The translations under genes and the position numbers were made by a program. DNA of 64,000 bases. Source: Candidatus Bandiella numerosa (GTDB lineage Bacteria; Pseudomonadota; Alphaproteobacteria; Rickettsiales; Midichloriaceae). Below, piece by piece: positions 26,848-35,972 of this stretch (positions within the stretch are counted from its first letter, which is position 1; each line of letters opens with the position of its first letter). The notes beneath the pieces were generated by a model. That model searched no databases. It was not told where the DNA came from and was given only the letters and a program-made list of their open reading frames with translations. Location: positions 496,001-560,000 of the forward strand of contig NZ_CP104164.1 in NCBI RefSeq assembly GCF_029981845.1. The letters are read 5' to 3'.

Positions 26848-27525
26848 CTAAAAGCTATATCTAACACCAATTGTCGCGATATGAGCTCTTATGCTAAATT
26901 TCTCTGGATCAGTAGATAATACTTCTCCTGATGGTATTTCATATTTATTAAATCCCTTAGCTTTGCCAAAATCTTGGAATTTATATCCAATATCAAAATT
27001 TATTCTATCAGTCATAGCAATTGATACCCCAGCCATTAAAGCATAGGTTAAATTCTCAGATTTATTTGATATATATAATGTTTCAATATCCTTAGTAGAT
27101 AAACTAGCCTTGTTTGGATTTATTTTTGCATAACCAACCCCAACACCTAAATAAGGTGTTAATTTTTGATAAGTTGCAACATCATAAAAAAGATTTACCA
27201 TACCAGTTTGAATATTAACTTTTTGCTTATATTCAGAAATCATGTCTATAACATTAGTAGTATTTCTTTTATATTTAAAATCTGTGTAATTATAAGTTAT
27301 TTCCGTTCTAAACTTATCATTTATTTTATATCCAAAACCCAAAGAATATATTGGGCTTGAATTAAAACCTTTATTGCTATCAGTTCCATAAAATTGCTGC
27401 TTTGATTTAATTTTCTGAGACTTAGCAACCCCAACTTCAGCTTTAATGTAGTAATTATTATCTTTCGCAAGTGCATTGCTTGTTGTAAGCAATGCACTTA
27501 TTATTCCTAATGTATATTTTTTCAT
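26848..27525 (-). CDS. Outer-membrane beta-barrel protein (opacity/OmpA-barrel type)
   Basis: A 225-residue protein with a signal peptide (MKKYTLGIISALLTTSNALA). After it come alternating amphipathic strands with aromatic ends (IYSLGFGYKINDKFRTEITY, LTPYLGVGVGYAKI, INFDIGYKFQDFG) and a C-terminal strand ending in RYSF, the BAM recognition signal. This is the layout of 8-stranded opacity-like surface proteins used by many Rickettsiales. Loops are variable and probably surface exposed. It is followed by a weak terminator and lies just downstream of the interrupted glucanase-like gene, 20 bases apart. Confidence 0.88.
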   Translation of the reverse strand: MKKYTLGIISALLTTSNALAKDNNYYIKAEVGVAKSQKIKSKQQFYGTDSNKGFNSSPIYSLGFGYKINDKFRTEITYNYTDFKYKRNTTNVIDMISEYKQKVNIQTGMVNLFYDVATYQKLTPYLGVGVGYAKINPNKASLSTKDIETLYISNKSENLTYALMAGVSIAMTDRINFDIGYKFQDFGKAKGFNKYEIPSGEVLSTDPEKFSIRAHIATIGVRYSF

Positions 27526-27545
27526 TTTTCTTTACCTAAAAATTA

Positions 27546-29339
27546 TTATTCACAAATACCATGATTAATACAAAGATACGCACCTTCAATTTCTGCTGCA
27601 TTATGATTGTGCACGTGATATATCACATTGTGACCATGGGCAATTTTCTCCACATATCCTTGCGGTATTTGGTCAATATGTTTTGATGATTGGTCAACAT
27701 GTGAGCATATAGTGTTAACTGCTTTTTCTACGATATCACGATCATATTTTTGTCCCAATTCAATATAATTAATTCCTTCTAGTATCTTGCTATTTGCTTC
27801 ATTTACTGGCTTCTTAAAGCTATTTGGATGGTCACTTGCTTTATTCATCTTAGCATCACTTAGAGATGGGTAAAAAAATGAATTGCTAGGAAGGATTTGT
27901 TTTTTACTGGTATGCTTATCAATACATGGTCCTTCTTCGGTATTCTGCCCAATTGTACTCCCACTTTTTTCTAAAACACGAGGAGTACCTTTGCTATATT
28001 CTAATGAATACATTCCATACCATGAATCCCAATGAATAGGAGTTGCTAATTTGCTACCTGGTATATTGTCTTGAAAAATTTCATATAGGTGTTTTTTCGC
28101 ACCATTATGTCCATTAACTTCCATACCACGAGCGTCTTTTGACAATCCATTATAATCTCCAACTAGCAATACAGAATACTTATAGTTCGAGTCTGACGTT
28201 AGCTTCAATATATATTTTGTGATATCAGTATATCCAGCATAATTATTATCACCTATATAATTTGCTACAATTGAATTTCCATAAAGGTTATGAATAACTT
28301 GGTTATCCTTCAAAAAATTGGATTCTATGAATTTAGAATCTTCATTAAAAAAGTCTTCACGGTATATTTTTGCAAGTGATTTTACAATAGTATCTGCCGT
28401 CTCCATTGGTTTTGGCGTCTGATAATGGCCATCACTCTGTTTTCCACCACCTGCGACATACACTATTTTCCCTATCGGATATAATCCGTTACACTGCGTA
28501 TAGTATGCTAAAGCACGCCCTAAATTACCATATGCATCTTGCCACTTATCAAGATTTTTTTGGTCATTGCCACTTGGATCTTTGTCATCACAACTATCTT
28601 GATGATGACGAATGACAATTACGCTTGCTTTTTCTGCTTTAACCTTATCACATTTTGTAGCACCTGGTGTTGTTAAGAATAAGTTACTAAACGCCGTCAC
28701 AGGCATTACATTAGCAGGAGGCCCAGGAAAATTAATGGTTACAGATGAAGAATTATCGATTACTATTCCATCAGCTATAGGATCGTAAGGCACGATCATT
28801 GGATATTTAATGTAAATCTCTACATCTTTGCCATTGAATTTTACTTTAAATGGAATATCGACATTTGTAAATACAACTGGGTTACCAGGTTTAATTATCT
28901 GGTTGTCATATTTTAGTTCATAAAAAGCAGTATTGTTGTTTTTTCCTAAATTCACGGTAACCGTATATTTGCTAGAATCTGTATAAGGGTCTGGTAATGT
29001 GATACCTGTCATATCTCCTATTGTGACTGAAACTTTACCAATACTACTTGCGTTTGGATCATGCAATGTTCCATCCTGGCCAAGTATATCATCATACGCA
29101 AATGTATAAATCGGTTGACCTTGAAAATTATGAAATGCTTTTGAATATAGATCAAACCAAGGTCCTTCCTTAGTGACTAAATATTTATTATCCTTATAAA
29201 AATCACCATGTTTAGATTTGAAATAATCTTTGCTTAAAGTCACATCATCGGTTGGTAAAAGACCTGCGTCAAAAGCTGCAGTTAAAGCCCTTACTATAAT
29301 TGCACCAACTGTGTGATTGGGGAAATCAAAAGAGCCCAC
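27546..29339 (-). CDS. C-terminal part of an interrupted GH64-like protein, with a histidine-phosphatase-like region
   Basis: These 597 residues are in the same frame as the gene upstream (29343-30281) and are separated from it only by TGA and one Ser codon. The listed start is a GTG that is probably not a real start. The first ~180 residues complete the GH64 glucanase-like domain: AIIVRALTAAFDAGLLP, then DLYSKAFHNFQGQPIYTFAY plus DDILGQDG, which is the HN…Y-x-F-x-YDD region. Farther on, ASVIVIRHHQDSC, a glycine-rich stretch, then TPKPMETADTIVKSLAKIY and VLLVGDYNGL resemble the RHG, R-x-x-x-T and final strand of histidine phosphatases, with RHH for RHG. No signal peptide, membrane segment or further lesion is seen. 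Confidence 0.7.
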   Translation of the reverse strand: MGSFDFPNHTVGAIIVRALTAAFDAGLLPTDDVTLSKDYFKSKHGDFYKDNKYLVTKEGPWFDLYSKAFHNFQGQPIYTFAYDDILGQDGTLHDPNASSIGKVSVTIGDMTGITLPDPYTDSSKYTVTVNLGKNNNTAFYELKYDNQIIKPGNPVVFTNVDIPFKVKFNGKDVEIYIKYPMIVPYDPIADGIVIDNSSSVTINFPGPPANVMPVTAFSNLFLTTPGATKCDKVKAEKASVIVIRHHQDSCDDKDPSGNDQKNLDKWQDAYGNLGRALAYYTQCNGLYPIGKIVYVAGGGKQSDGHYQTPKPMETADTIVKSLAKIYREDFFNEDSKFIESNFLKDNQVIHNLYGNSIVANYIGDNNYAGYTDITKYILKLTSDSNYKYSVLLVGDYNGLSKDARGMEVNGHNGAKKHLYEIFQDNIPGSKLATPIHWDSWYGMYSLEYSKGTPRVLEKSGSTIGQNTEEGPCIDKHTSKKQILPSNSFFYPSLSDAKMNKASDHPNSFKKPVNEANSKILEGINYIELGQKYDRDIVEKAVNTICSHVDQSSKHIDQIPQGYVEKIAHGHNVIYHVHNHNAAEIEGAYLCINHGICE

Positions 29340-29342
29340 AGA

Positions 29343-30281
29343 TCATGCAAAAAATGATATGGATTCTGGTTTAGCAATGGATAATATAGATTCATTTCTT
29401 GAATTACTAAATGTAAATTCATCGTTCTTAATTTGACCAGTGAATACGTAATCCTTTAATTTTGGGTTAAAATCTTTATCACCTGCAAGTTCGGAGCAAT
29501 CTACTTTAATTGTATTGGTTTTATAATAATCCCAGACTTTATCAATATAGTTAAGCCCAAATTTATTATTTGCAAGATAGTCAGACGCAAAGGTTGGATT
29601 AGATCCAGGCCCTGTATCTCTCATAGCCTTACCTGGAGCCATAGCTCTCAATGTTGTCCCGCTATCAAAATTTAAGAATAGTTTATTCCATTCATTACTT
29701 GATACAGATTGCGAAAATTCCTTCCAAACACTTGCCAAGATATCACTCCTTTTATCACTAAATCCGGAACTTTTAAGATCAGGTGATGTAGGGAGGGATA
29801 ATTTTATAGGGATTGAAAAAAAATCAACAGAAGTAGGGTTAATCCACAAACCATCTTCATTAAACGTAAACTCGAATTTATCATAAACAGTGTAGTAATT
29901 TGAATCTCTGGTTTTAAATCCATCAGGATCGATAATCGCCATTTTATTCGGATTCGAAGAATCAATATGCAATTTTAAAGGATATTTCAAGGATACATAT
30001 ATCCTGCCTGATTTCATTTGTGTAAGGTTGAATTCTGGATTCCCAGCAGAATTTTTTGTTAAAGCTGATAATTTATAAGAATAACTTACTGAATCTGTTT
30101 GAGCTGTAACAGCTTCACAAACTCCAACATTACTTTCAATTTTAACTAAGCACTGCTTATCATCTGCATTAGTTGCCTTTACTATTATGTAAGTGCTATC
30201 ATTGTCGGTAATTTTAGCATTATTAATAAATTCAATTGGGAAATTAGTCAAATTTTTCATTTTCACACTTAAATATTTCAC
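29343..30281 (-). CDS. N-terminal part of an interrupted GH64-like (thaumatin-fold beta-1,3-glucanase) protein
   Basis: The 312 residues fit the first part of the GH64 / thaumatin-like superfamily: SGRIYVSLKYPLKLHID, then DKFEFTFNEDGLWINPTSVD followed by FFSIPIKL. Glu137 and Asp153 sit 16 residues apart, the same spacing as the two essential acids of the Streptomyces matensis laminaripentaose-producing enzyme. IDKVWDYYKTN and YVFTGQI are also family-like. The frame ends in TGA at 29345-29343 and continues open for 598 more codons, so the intact gene would have 912 codons. GH64 enzymes cut beta-1,3-glucans such as laminarin or callose. No classical signal peptide is seen. Confidence 0.72.
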   Translation of the reverse strand: MKYLSVKMKNLTNFPIEFINNAKITDNDSTYIIVKATNADDKQCLVKIESNVGVCEAVTAQTDSVSYSYKLSALTKNSAGNPEFNLTQMKSGRIYVSLKYPLKLHIDSSNPNKMAIIDPDGFKTRDSNYYTVYDKFEFTFNEDGLWINPTSVDFFSIPIKLSLPTSPDLKSSGFSDKRSDILASVWKEFSQSVSSNEWNKLFLNFDSGTTLRAMAPGKAMRDTGPGSNPTFASDYLANNKFGLNYIDKVWDYYKTNTIKVDCSELAGDKDFNPKLKDYVFTGQIKNDEFTFSNSRNESILSIAKPESISFFA

Positions 30282-30755
30282 TATATAATTGGTATCTCAA
30301 TATAAACTGCATTGCAAGATCTATCTAAATCATCAATTGCAGATGACTAATATTATAAAAACCAAAACGAAAATTAGAGACTCTAAAGCTAAAGAAAATT
30401 CCTATTAATATGGTATATTAATGGATACAAATATTTATGATTGGAAAGTTCAATGGTGGGTTACCTTCAAGCACAATGATATAGATAAAATTGTTAGGAA
30501 GAAAATATGAGAAGAGATGTACTCCAAGGCACCCATAACAAACTTAGTGGTATTGTACATAGATATTATTAATATGTCAATTACCATTTAGACTAATTTT
30601 AAATGAATGATTTTACTAATTTGCAGCAAATTTTCAAGTAATATAGATAAAAATACACATTATAGTTATGTAAAAAATCTATCTAAAATAACATGTCATT
30701 ATGCTATATTAAGGCACAATAAATAAACTTTTAAGAGTTTGACGCTCGCATTTAA
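30282..30755 (+). other. 474-base gap, no intact gene
   Basis: Very AT-rich. A 29-codon open frame on the plus strand (ATG at 30421 to TGA at 30510, MDTNIYDWKVQWWVTF…) is unusually rich in Trp and may be a remnant of a larger gene. At 30694-30710 the sequence ATGTCATTATGCTATATT matches one end of the palindromic repeat and may be a decayed copy. The promoter of the glucanase-like gene should lie just left of 30300. Confidence 0.3.
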
Positions 30756-31496
30756 TTAAGCTTTATACCCACTATGGATTGCAACTACACCAAAAAAAAG
30801 TTTTTTGTGATTAACAGAAAAATATCCACCATCTTTCATCATAATTTCCAATTCTTCTGGATGATGAAATTGTTTAATACTTTCTACTAAATATTGATAC
30901 GAATCACTTGATTTTGCTACTAGCGATCCAATTTTTGGGATAATTTTAAAGGAATAAAAATCATAAATTTTAGAAATTATATTATTATCAACTTTTGAAA
31001 ATTCTAGGCATAAAAATTTACCTCCCGGCTTTAATATTCTCAAAGATTCTCTTAATACATTTTTTACATGCGTAACGTTTCTGATACCAAATGATATTGT
31101 GCAATAGTCAAAACTATTATCAGCATAGGGAATATTCTCTGCACTGCAATGAATCCATTTGATATCGTTAATATATCTTTTATTGATCTTTTTGCCAATT
31201 GTGCTTTTACCCTTATGTAGCATTTCCTTATTTAAATCAGATACTATAGCTTTTTTCCCGCCTCTATCTATAAATTTTTTTGCTATATCGCCAGTACCTC
31301 CAGCCAAATCTAGCAAGCTCATTCCTTCATAACTATCAATTTCATTAACAAAAATATCTTTCCACTTTCTGTGCAAACCAAAACTCATCATATCATTCAT
31401 TATGTCATATTTATTCGCAACTTTGGAAAAGACGCCCTGCACCATTTTTTCTTTTTCTTCTTCTTTTACTTTTTTAAATCCAAAATTCACAGTCAT
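30756..31496 (-). CDS. ubiE: Ubiquinone/menaquinone C-methyltransferase
   Basis: UbiE is the SAM-dependent C-methyltransferase of quinone synthesis. Its 246 residues contain VFSKVANKYDIMNDMMSFGL with HRKWK, SAM motif I LLDLAGGTGDIAKKFIDRGG, FDYCTISFGIRNV and RILKPGGKFLCLEFSKV, all characteristic. The protein supports respiration together with complex II in this window. A tRNA-Trp gene lies 26 bases upstream on the same strand and may share a promoter. Confidence 0.96.
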   Translation of the reverse strand: MTVNFGFKKVKEEEKEKMVQGVFSKVANKYDIMNDMMSFGLHRKWKDIFVNEIDSYEGMSLLDLAGGTGDIAKKFIDRGGKKAIVSDLNKEMLHKGKSTIGKKINKRYINDIKWIHCSAENIPYADNSFDYCTISFGIRNVTHVKNVLRESLRILKPGGKFLCLEFSKVDNNIISKIYDFYSFKIIPKIGSLVAKSSDSYQYLVESIKQFHHPEELEIMMKDGGYFSVNHKKLFFGVVAIHSGYKA

Positions 31497-31522
31497 ATTA
31501 ACAATATAATCTATCTAATAAG

Positions 31523-31598
31523 TGGCAGGAGCGAGAGGCCTCGAACCCCCAACCTCCGGTTTTGGAGACCGGCGCTCTACCAATTGAGCTACACTCCT
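31523..31598 (-). tRNA. tRNA-Trp (CCA anticodon)
   Basis: On the minus strand a complete 76-base cloverleaf begins AGGAGTG and ends CTCCTG-CCA, with the CCA encoded. The D-arm is AGCTCAATTGGTAGAGC. The anticodon stem-loop is CCGGTCTCCAAAACCGG with anticodon CCA. The T-arm is GGGGGTTCGAGGCCTCTC-like. Acceptor arms pair fully. Confidence 0.96.
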
Positions 31599-31738
31599 AT
31601 CCTTGTATGTTACTATGTGTATATCAATAATGCTTTCTTAAATCAATAAACTGTTATTATTTATTTATTCATTTAGCTAGACAAATAGGAGAAATATTAT
31701 CTAATATAGCATTAATCTTACAATTAAAATTTAGCATT

Positions 31739-34480
31739 TTGTTTAAAATAGCCAAAAAGTTATTAAAATTTTTTTCAATAATTGCAACTTTATTACTAGG
31801 CTTGCATATTATATTGATACAATGGAATTTTGATTTTCTATTTCCACAAATCCAAAATTACTTTGAGCAAAATTATTCTATAAATTTTAAATTAAATGGG
31901 GAAGTTAAGATAAAAATACTTCCCTTTCCTAAGGTTTCTATAACTAATCTTCATTATTCTGAGGACGATGGAATAACTAATATATTCATACCAAAAATTC
32001 AAGTCAAAATTAATTTATTGAAAATTTTTAACAAAGAGGAATTATTAGATTTATACAATACCTCTCTCTACGACGCAAAAATTAAGTTACCAGATTTAGA
32101 AAATCAACAATATTTTGAAATGTTTCAAAAATTCTTACTAAGATCTGCTAATCGATCCTCACAGGTATTTTTAAGAAATGCAGAATTAGAATTTATAGAC
32201 ATAGATAGTGCACTTACAAAAAGAAAAATTGAAAAACTAAATTTAACATTTAACAATGTAAATAACTACCATTTAGACCTAAATTCAACATTTTTAGAAA
32301 ATCAGGAAGAATATTCAGTTTTTATTGAATCAAACGATTTAGATAAGGATCTTAATCCAGATGACATTACGATATCTCTGCAATACAATTTACTACATTT
32401 TCATACTAAATTAAATAGAGAGGCAAAATCAGATAAGTTGACAGGTACAGTTGATGTTCATTTTCATGATAAATGGGGGAGTAATTTATCAGATTTTGAT
32501 AAATTTATTAACAAACAAAATTTTAAAAATATTAAGGCAAATATTGAATTTAGTGAAGAAAGTTTAAGTATCAATAATTTTACTACCGACTTTGACGATA
32601 TCACTAATATTAAGGGTGAGGCAAATTACTATCGTAAAGCTAAAATATTAGATTTGACTCTTTCAATTGAAGAGTTAAATTTAGATAAATTACTTTTAAA
32701 ATATTACGGTAAAAGCGATAATGATGATAAAGTTGGATTCAATCAAACAGATTTATTGGATTTTTTAACTAAAAGGCGAGAGTTTGAATTTTCCACATTT
32801 ATCACTTCTTCAACAAACTTGAATATTGGCAAAATTACTTTAAACAACAAATTTATTAATGATTTTAAATTAGAATTTAGCTCTTGGCCCTCTATTACAA
32901 AAAATAATCAAAAAATTTTATTAAATAACCTAAGTATGGTATTTCCGGGCAATACTAAATTTGTTACACAAGGCATCATAAGTAATTCTACCGTCCCCAT
33001 TTTTAGAGGCCAATTATTATTTACAAGTGAGAGTCCTAAGGATTTGATTATGTGGAAGTATGACAATAAAATTACAGAACAAATTAATAACTCACCAATT
33101 TCGATTAAATCTGATATTGTATTAATGCCATATATATTGCAGTTATACCACACTCAAGTTGTTTCAAAAAGTATGCAGCTTATGTCTAGTATTTTAGCTT
33201 TAAATTATCCAGGTAAAAATAAGATGCAATTATATACCAAAATCTCAGCCGATAACTTAAATTTAGATGATTTTAATTTTGATAATAAATTTGATGACAT
33301 AATGTACGTTCTTTATAAAAGTGATTTTGACAATTCAGGGGAAAAACTCGATCAAAATACAAATAACCTAAATTTTTTACGTACTCAAAGAGGATATAAA
33401 AATCTTACTCTAGAAGTGGATAATTTAATTTTTAAAAATCAGCCCTTTTCTAATGCACTTATAAATCTAGACATTAATAATGATAAATTAAAAGTAGACT
33501 ATGTTAATATTCAGCATGAATATGGAATATATTCAGGGTATTTTCTTCTTAATTTACCAGGTATAAAGCCATCAGTTAAAGTTGATCTTAATTTTACAGA
33601 GTTACATGATAAATTTTTACCTTTGTTATTTCCCTCTCAAGAAAAACTCAGAAAAAGGTATGAAAGTGAGCTTTCTCAAACTGGAGAAAATTCAGAAAAA
33701 ATTAGTGATTTAAATTTTTATAGTCTCAAAAATTTTGATACTGATTTTCGCTTTAACGTAGATAAGCTTTATTTTAAAGATTTAGAATTAGATAATTTTA
33801 TTATGACAGGAAATATTCAAAATCAAGAAATCAATTTTAAAAATATAAGCGCCCAAGCTTTTAATGGAAGTATTAAATCTAATGGAAATATTTCCATGCA
33901 ACGACCTGTATACTCAGTTCAATTAGCGCTTGGATTAGGTAATGTTAATCCGAGTTTATTATTAAATAATTTTTTAGGCTATAATAACAACGATGGATAC
34001 ATGAGTGCATCTGGAATTCTTTCATCCAAAGGAATTGATTCAGAAGAAATTAAACAAAATTTCACTGGCAGTATTAATATTGAGGGCAAAGATATAGAGT
34101 ATAATGGGTTGGGTCTTGTTGAATTAGCTAATTTAACACAACTACAGGCTGATCTTGATTATAAATTAGAAAGATTAAATTACTACTCTCTATATGGAAA
34201 AAGCCAATTTAATGATGTTAGTGGTACAATAGATATCAAAGATTCTATAGCTCAAATAATGAATTTAAAGTTGTCTAATGAGAGATTGACAGGATTGTTA
34301 AATTTAATATATTCTTTTTCAAATGACACTTTAAATACAAATTCAAAATTTTCCTTCATTCCTGTTGCTAATAGCGACCCAATTACGTTAGATATAACAA
34401 GTTCGGGAACCTTAGCAAATACTAAAACTATCATAAACGTTTCTGCACTAGAGAATTATTTAAGAAAAAATACTCACTAA
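31739..34480 (+). CDS. AsmA family protein
   Basis: A 913-residue envelope protein with one N-terminal membrane helix (FFSIIATLLLGLHIILIQW). The AsmA pattern follows: NFKLNGEVKIKILPFPKVSI and then TNLHYSEDD, and a long beta-rich body of repeating strands. The C-terminal part (ISAQAFNGSIKSNGNISM and GLVELANLTQLQADLDY) matches the AsmA_2-type end. AsmA-like proteins are thought to bridge inner and outer membranes and carry phospholipids. The only plausible start is TTG at 31739, since no ATG occurs before the membrane helix. It converges with lpxB, 54 bases away. Confidence 0.82.
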   Translation: MFKIAKKLLKFFSIIATLLLGLHIILIQWNFDFLFPQIQNYFEQNYSINFKLNGEVKIKILPFPKVSITNLHYSEDDGITNIFIPKIQVKINLLKIFNKEELLDLYNTSLYDAKIKLPDLENQQYFEMFQKFLLRSANRSSQVFLRNAELEFIDIDSALTKRKIEKLNLTFNNVNNYHLDLNSTFLENQEEYSVFIESNDLDKDLNPDDITISLQYNLLHFHTKLNREAKSDKLTGTVDVHFHDKWGSNLSDFDKFINKQNFKNIKANIEFSEESLSINNFTTDFDDITNIKGEANYYRKAKILDLTLSIEELNLDKLLLKYYGKSDNDDKVGFNQTDLLDFLTKRREFEFSTFITSSTNLNIGKITLNNKFINDFKLEFSSWPSITKNNQKILLNNLSMVFPGNTKFVTQGIISNSTVPIFRGQLLFTSESPKDLIMWKYDNKITEQINNSPISIKSDIVLMPYILQLYHTQVVSKSMQLMSSILALNYPGKNKMQLYTKISADNLNLDDFNFDNKFDDIMYVLYKSDFDNSGEKLDQNTNNLNFLRTQRGYKNLTLEVDNLIFKNQPFSNALINLDINNDKLKVDYVNIQHEYGIYSGYFLLNLPGIKPSVKVDLNFTELHDKFLPLLFPSQEKLRKRYESELSQTGENSEKISDLNFYSLKNFDTDFRFNVDKLYFKDLELDNFIMTGNIQNQEINFKNISAQAFNGSIKSNGNISMQRPVYSVQLALGLGNVNPSLLLNNFLGYNNNDGYMSASGILSSKGIDSEEIKQNFTGSINIEGKDIEYNGLGLVELANLTQLQADLDYKLERLNYYSLYGKSQFNDVSGTIDIKDSIAQIMNLKLSNERLTGLLNLIYSFSNDTLNTNSKFSFIPVANSDPITLDITSSGTLANTKTIINVSALENYLRKNTH

Positions 34481-34534
34481 ATTGTTAAAACTGCATAACA
34501 TCACATTAAATACAATATTGCAAAAAAACCTTAT

Positions 34535-35716
34535 TTATTTATTTTTGCTCACCAAAACATCTTCTAAATGGCTTAATATAACCTCAGATGCTTTTTGTCT
34601 CTCTGTTTTTGATGAGTCAAATTTTGTTAAAAATAACTCTATGTCCTTCAATTGTTGCGTTACTTTTTCTTTATTATTAATAAATATCTCTGATTCTAAT
34701 AGTAAGTTTCGTACATTAAAATTATCTTGCAGTAACTCTGGAATAATACTTTTATTCATTACTATATTACAAATTGTGACGTAGCTAATTTGAAGCTTTT
34801 TTTTAATTAGATAAGCCGTAAATCTATTCATTTTATAAAAAACAATAATCGGTATTTTTTTTGTAGTAGATTCTAAAACACTTGTTCCAGATTTACATAA
34901 AATTAAATCACTTATATTAATTAAATTATTTTTGTCCTTGTCATTTTTGCAAATTATTAAGTTATCGTGGTTTAAATACCTTTTAATTTGTTTTTCCAAA
35001 TGTCCCAATGTAGGTATTATAAAAAATATATTTTTATATTTTTTATAAAGTTTATCCATATATTCACGCAAAACAGGAAGGTGATATTTTAGCTCATTTT
35101 TTCTACTTCCTGGGATTATGGTGATAATTTTTTTACCAATTAATCCATATTCTTTCCGTATATCACCCTTATTAATCTGACCATAATCACTACCACTTTC
35201 AATTGTAGGATTACCCACATAACTGCACTTCAAACCAACCTTATCAAAATATTTTTTTTCAAAAGGAAAAATCACTAACATATGATTAAATAGCTCAGCA
35301 CATTTTTGCGCACGTTCTGGTTTATAAGCCCATACTGTTGGTGCTACGTAATGAATAATTGCTATATCTAGGCTTAAAATTTTTTTTACCAATTTTGCCA
35401 GTAGAAAATTAAACCCTGGTGAATCAACAGTTATGATTAAGTCTGGCCTTAATTTTTTAATATATAGGATAGTTTGAAATAACCTAAAAAAAATTTTAAA
35501 TATTTTTGGTATAATTTCTAAATAACCCATAATTGACAATTCTTTGCTGGGGAAAATGCTTTTTATGCCTCCTTCGCTAATCATTCTTTCACCAGCTATT
35601 CCATAAAATTCAAATTTATAGTTAGGTATTTTTTTTAAATCTCTCATTAAATTAGCCGCTAAAATATCCCCAGATGCCTCTCCTACTGAGATAAATAATT
35701 TATAATGATTGATCAT
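34535..35716 (-). CDS. lpxB: Lipid-A-disaccharide synthase
   Basis: LpxB is a glycosyltransferase that joins UDP-2,3-diacylglucosamine and lipid X in lipid A synthesis. The 393 residues start with the typical LFISVGEASGDILAANLMRD, followed by FYGIAGERMISEGG and YVAPTVWAYKPERA. GSRKNELKYHLP is the donor-site region. CKSGTSVLESTTKKIPIIVF is also diagnostic. It shows that the organism makes lipid A, consistent with the LptM-like gene. It is last in the metG-sdhE-lpxB group and overlaps sdhE by 17 bases. Confidence 0.95.
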   Translation of the reverse strand: MINHYKLFISVGEASGDILAANLMRDLKKIPNYKFEFYGIAGERMISEGGIKSIFPSKELSIMGYLEIIPKIFKIFFRLFQTILYIKKLRPDLIITVDSPGFNFLLAKLVKKILSLDIAIIHYVAPTVWAYKPERAQKCAELFNHMLVIFPFEKKYFDKVGLKCSYVGNPTIESGSDYGQINKGDIRKEYGLIGKKIITIIPGSRKNELKYHLPVLREYMDKLYKKYKNIFFIIPTLGHLEKQIKRYLNHDNLIICKNDKDKNNLINISDLILCKSGTSVLESTTKKIPIIVFYKMNRFTAYLIKKKLQISYVTICNIVMNKSIIPELLQDNFNVRNLLLESEIFINNKEKVTQQLKDIELFLTKFDSSKTERQKASEVILSHLEDVLVSKNK

Positions 35717-35972
35717 ATTTTTTCTTGTTAAAAGATATAATACTGTTCAAAAGTTTAGTATCATACCGCTTAGGAGGGATGTTTTTTTCTATTACCCAAT
35801 TATAAATATCATTATCAGGAGCCTCAAGCAATTCTTCATATTGCTTAACTGACTTAGATTCTAAATCCATTAAAAATTTTTTAGCAAAGCTACCCAAAAT
35901 TATGTCTAACTCTTTACATCCTCTATGTGTACTCTGATATAATAATTTCTTTTTTAAATGATCAAAATCCAT
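35700..35972 (-). CDS. sdhE: FAD assembly factor SdhE
   Basis: A 90-residue protein with STHRGCKELDIILGSFAKK, containing the conserved R-G-x-K-E motif of SdhE/Sdh5, which promotes covalent flavinylation of SdhA (also in this window). YEELLEAPDNDIYNWVI is the second conserved part. Its ATG overlaps the metG stop by one base and its end overlaps the lpxB start, so translation is probably coupled. Confidence 0.92.
   Translation of the reverse strand: MDFDHLKKKLLYQSTHRGCKELDIILGSFAKKFLMDLESKSVKQYEELLEAPDNDIYNWVIEKNIPPKRYDTKLLNSIISFNKKKYDQSL

Noticed and set aside
29343..29345. TGA read as tryptophan genome-wide (alternative code)
   Set aside because: TGA ends several intact genes here (radA, gatB, the TlpA-like protein) and TGG is used for Trp, including in this same gene.
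31371..31649. Plus-strand open frame across the tRNA-Trp locus
   Set aside because: It runs antisense to ubiE and through the tRNA gene and has a low-complexity translation.
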